Shown piece after piece: positions 63,336 through 64,000 of a DNA stretch of 64,000 nt (position 1 is its first letter; every line of letters begins with the position of its first letter). This DNA is from Mycobacterium sp. GA-1285 (lineage in GTDB: Bacteria > Actinomycetota > Actinomycetes > Mycobacteriales > Mycobacteriaceae): NCBI RefSeq assembly GCF_001499905.1, contig NZ_LQIS01000014.1, positions 1 to 64,000 of the forward strand, written 5' to 3'. Made by a program: the position numbers and the translations under genes. The notes below the pieces were generated by a model, which saw nothing but the letters and a program-made list of their open reading frames with translations, had not been told where the DNA came from and did not search any database.

Positions 63336-64000
63336 TTGACTGAACAGCGCAGTGTCGTCATCACCGGCGCTTCCCGGGGGCTGGGGCTGGCATCGGCGTC
63401 TCATCTGTACCGGCGGGGCTGGCGGGTCATCGCGGCGATGCGGTCCGTCGATGCCGGCATGCAACGGCTGCGTTCGGCGACCGACGCGGCACCCGACGAC
63501 CCGAACCTGATCGGTATCGCGCTCGATCTCACCGACACCGCCTCCATCGAGGCGGCCGCGAAGTCGATCGAGGAGACGGTCGGGGCACCTTACGCGCTGG
63601 TGCACAATGCGGGAATCTCGGCAGCAGGCATGGTGGAGGAGACACCGCTGAGCCTGTGGGAGCAGATGTTCGCGACCAGCATCTTCGGACCCGTCGCACT
63701 CACCAAGGCGTTGCTGCCGTCCATGCGTGAAGCCGGACGCGGCCGCATCGTGCTGGTGTCGAGTCAGGGCGGCGTGCGCGGAATGCCCGCCACGGCGCCG
63801 TATTCGGCCGTCAAGGGCGCCCTGGAACGCTGGGGCGAGTCGATGGCCGCAGAAGTCGCGCCGTTCGGCATCGGAGTCACGATCCTCGTGACCGGTACCT
63901 ACGACACCGAAATCATCACGGATGCCGGAACCACCGACTGCCGGGATATGGAAGGTCCGTACGCGTCGCATCACAGCACCATGGACAAGCGTGGCCGGGC
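63336..64000 (+). CDS. Short-chain dehydrogenase/reductase (partial, runs off the window)
   Basis: At least 221 residues of an SDR are present, from TTG 63336. The nucleotide-binding motif is VVITGASRGLGLASA, the conserved HNAG is in ALVHNAGISAAG, Ser is in RIVLVSSQGG, and Tyr-x-x-x-Lys is in APYSAVKGALERWG. It resembles retinol-dehydrogenase-like or classical SDRs. The start TTG is the only one compatible with the N-terminus; AGGGG lies 10 bases before it. It follows the AveC-like gene by 7 bases, so it belongs to the same operon. Confidence 0.88.
   Translation, partial: MTEQRSVVITGASRGLGLASASHLYRRGWRVIAAMRSVDAGMQRLRSATDAAPDDPNLIGIALDLTDTASIEAAAKSIEETVGAPYALVHNAGISAAGMVEETPLSLWEQMFATSIFGPVALTKALLPSMREAGRGRIVLVSSQGGVRGMPATAPYSAVKGALERWGESMAAEVAPFGIGVTILVTGTYDTEIITDAGTTDCRDMEGPYASHHSTMDKRGR

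Overview
The window reads as a high-GC actinobacterial chromosome, almost certainly a rapid-growing Mycobacterium (Mycolicibacterium type). The evidence is the gene order, which follows the Rv2976c-Rv2901c backbone of M. tuberculosis, plus mycobacterial hallmarks: Mce proteins, SepIVA, MtbDsbA/VKOR, F420-dependent LLM oxidoreductases and frequent leaderless starts.

Bases 1-40516 are conserved backbone. In order: end of a membrane protein, DUF1330, ung, a proline-rich lipoprotein (-), rpmB (-), a FakA/YloV-like Dak protein, recG, a secreted HNH protein, two tandem aldo-keto reductases (-), a frameshifted lipN esterase, dsbA and vkor (exported disulfide formation), pyc, rsmD, coaD, a hemerythrin-like protein, sepIVA, DUF177/YceD, rnc, mutM, an OsmC protein, acyP, smc, ftsY, the nitrogen operon amtB-glnK-glnD, ffh, an amidohydrolase, two tandem DD-carboxypeptidases (-), a SnoaL protein, rpsP-khpA-rimM-trmD, lppW (-), rplS, lepB, rnhB and DUF2469.

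After a 589-bp spacer of visibly lower GC (40517-41105) the backbone gives way to an accessory region that runs off the right end. It starts with a complete mceA-F operon plus a small secreted protein, but with no yrbE permease genes. A catabolic-looking island follows: two DapB-like NAD(P) oxidoreductases alternating with two LLM flavoproteins, a P450, a tandem-domain (Mce3R-like) TetR regulator, a SnoaL protein, a nitroreductase, an MFE-type SDR, a VWA/AAA+ (CbbO/CbbQ-type) pair, a signal-less periplasmic-binding-protein homologue, an AveC-like membrane protein and a truncated SDR.

The most notable signal is a 19-bp asymmetric motif, consensus about GAACARATWTTWGGTYMAM. It occurs six times between 50333 and 61052, always just upstream of an island gene, and in at least four cases it overlaps a -35 box with a recognisable -10 at 17-18 bp. 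It probably defines one regulon controlled by the tandem-domain TetR protein encoded in the island. Other points of note are a lipN frameshift that leaves one open frame into dsbA, a probable CTG start for rsmD, near-identical promoter/leader blocks in front of rpsP and rplS, a 62-nt palindromic intergenic repeat present twice, and 16-bp tandem repeats in front of lppW. No tRNA, rRNA, CRISPR array or insertion sequence was seen.
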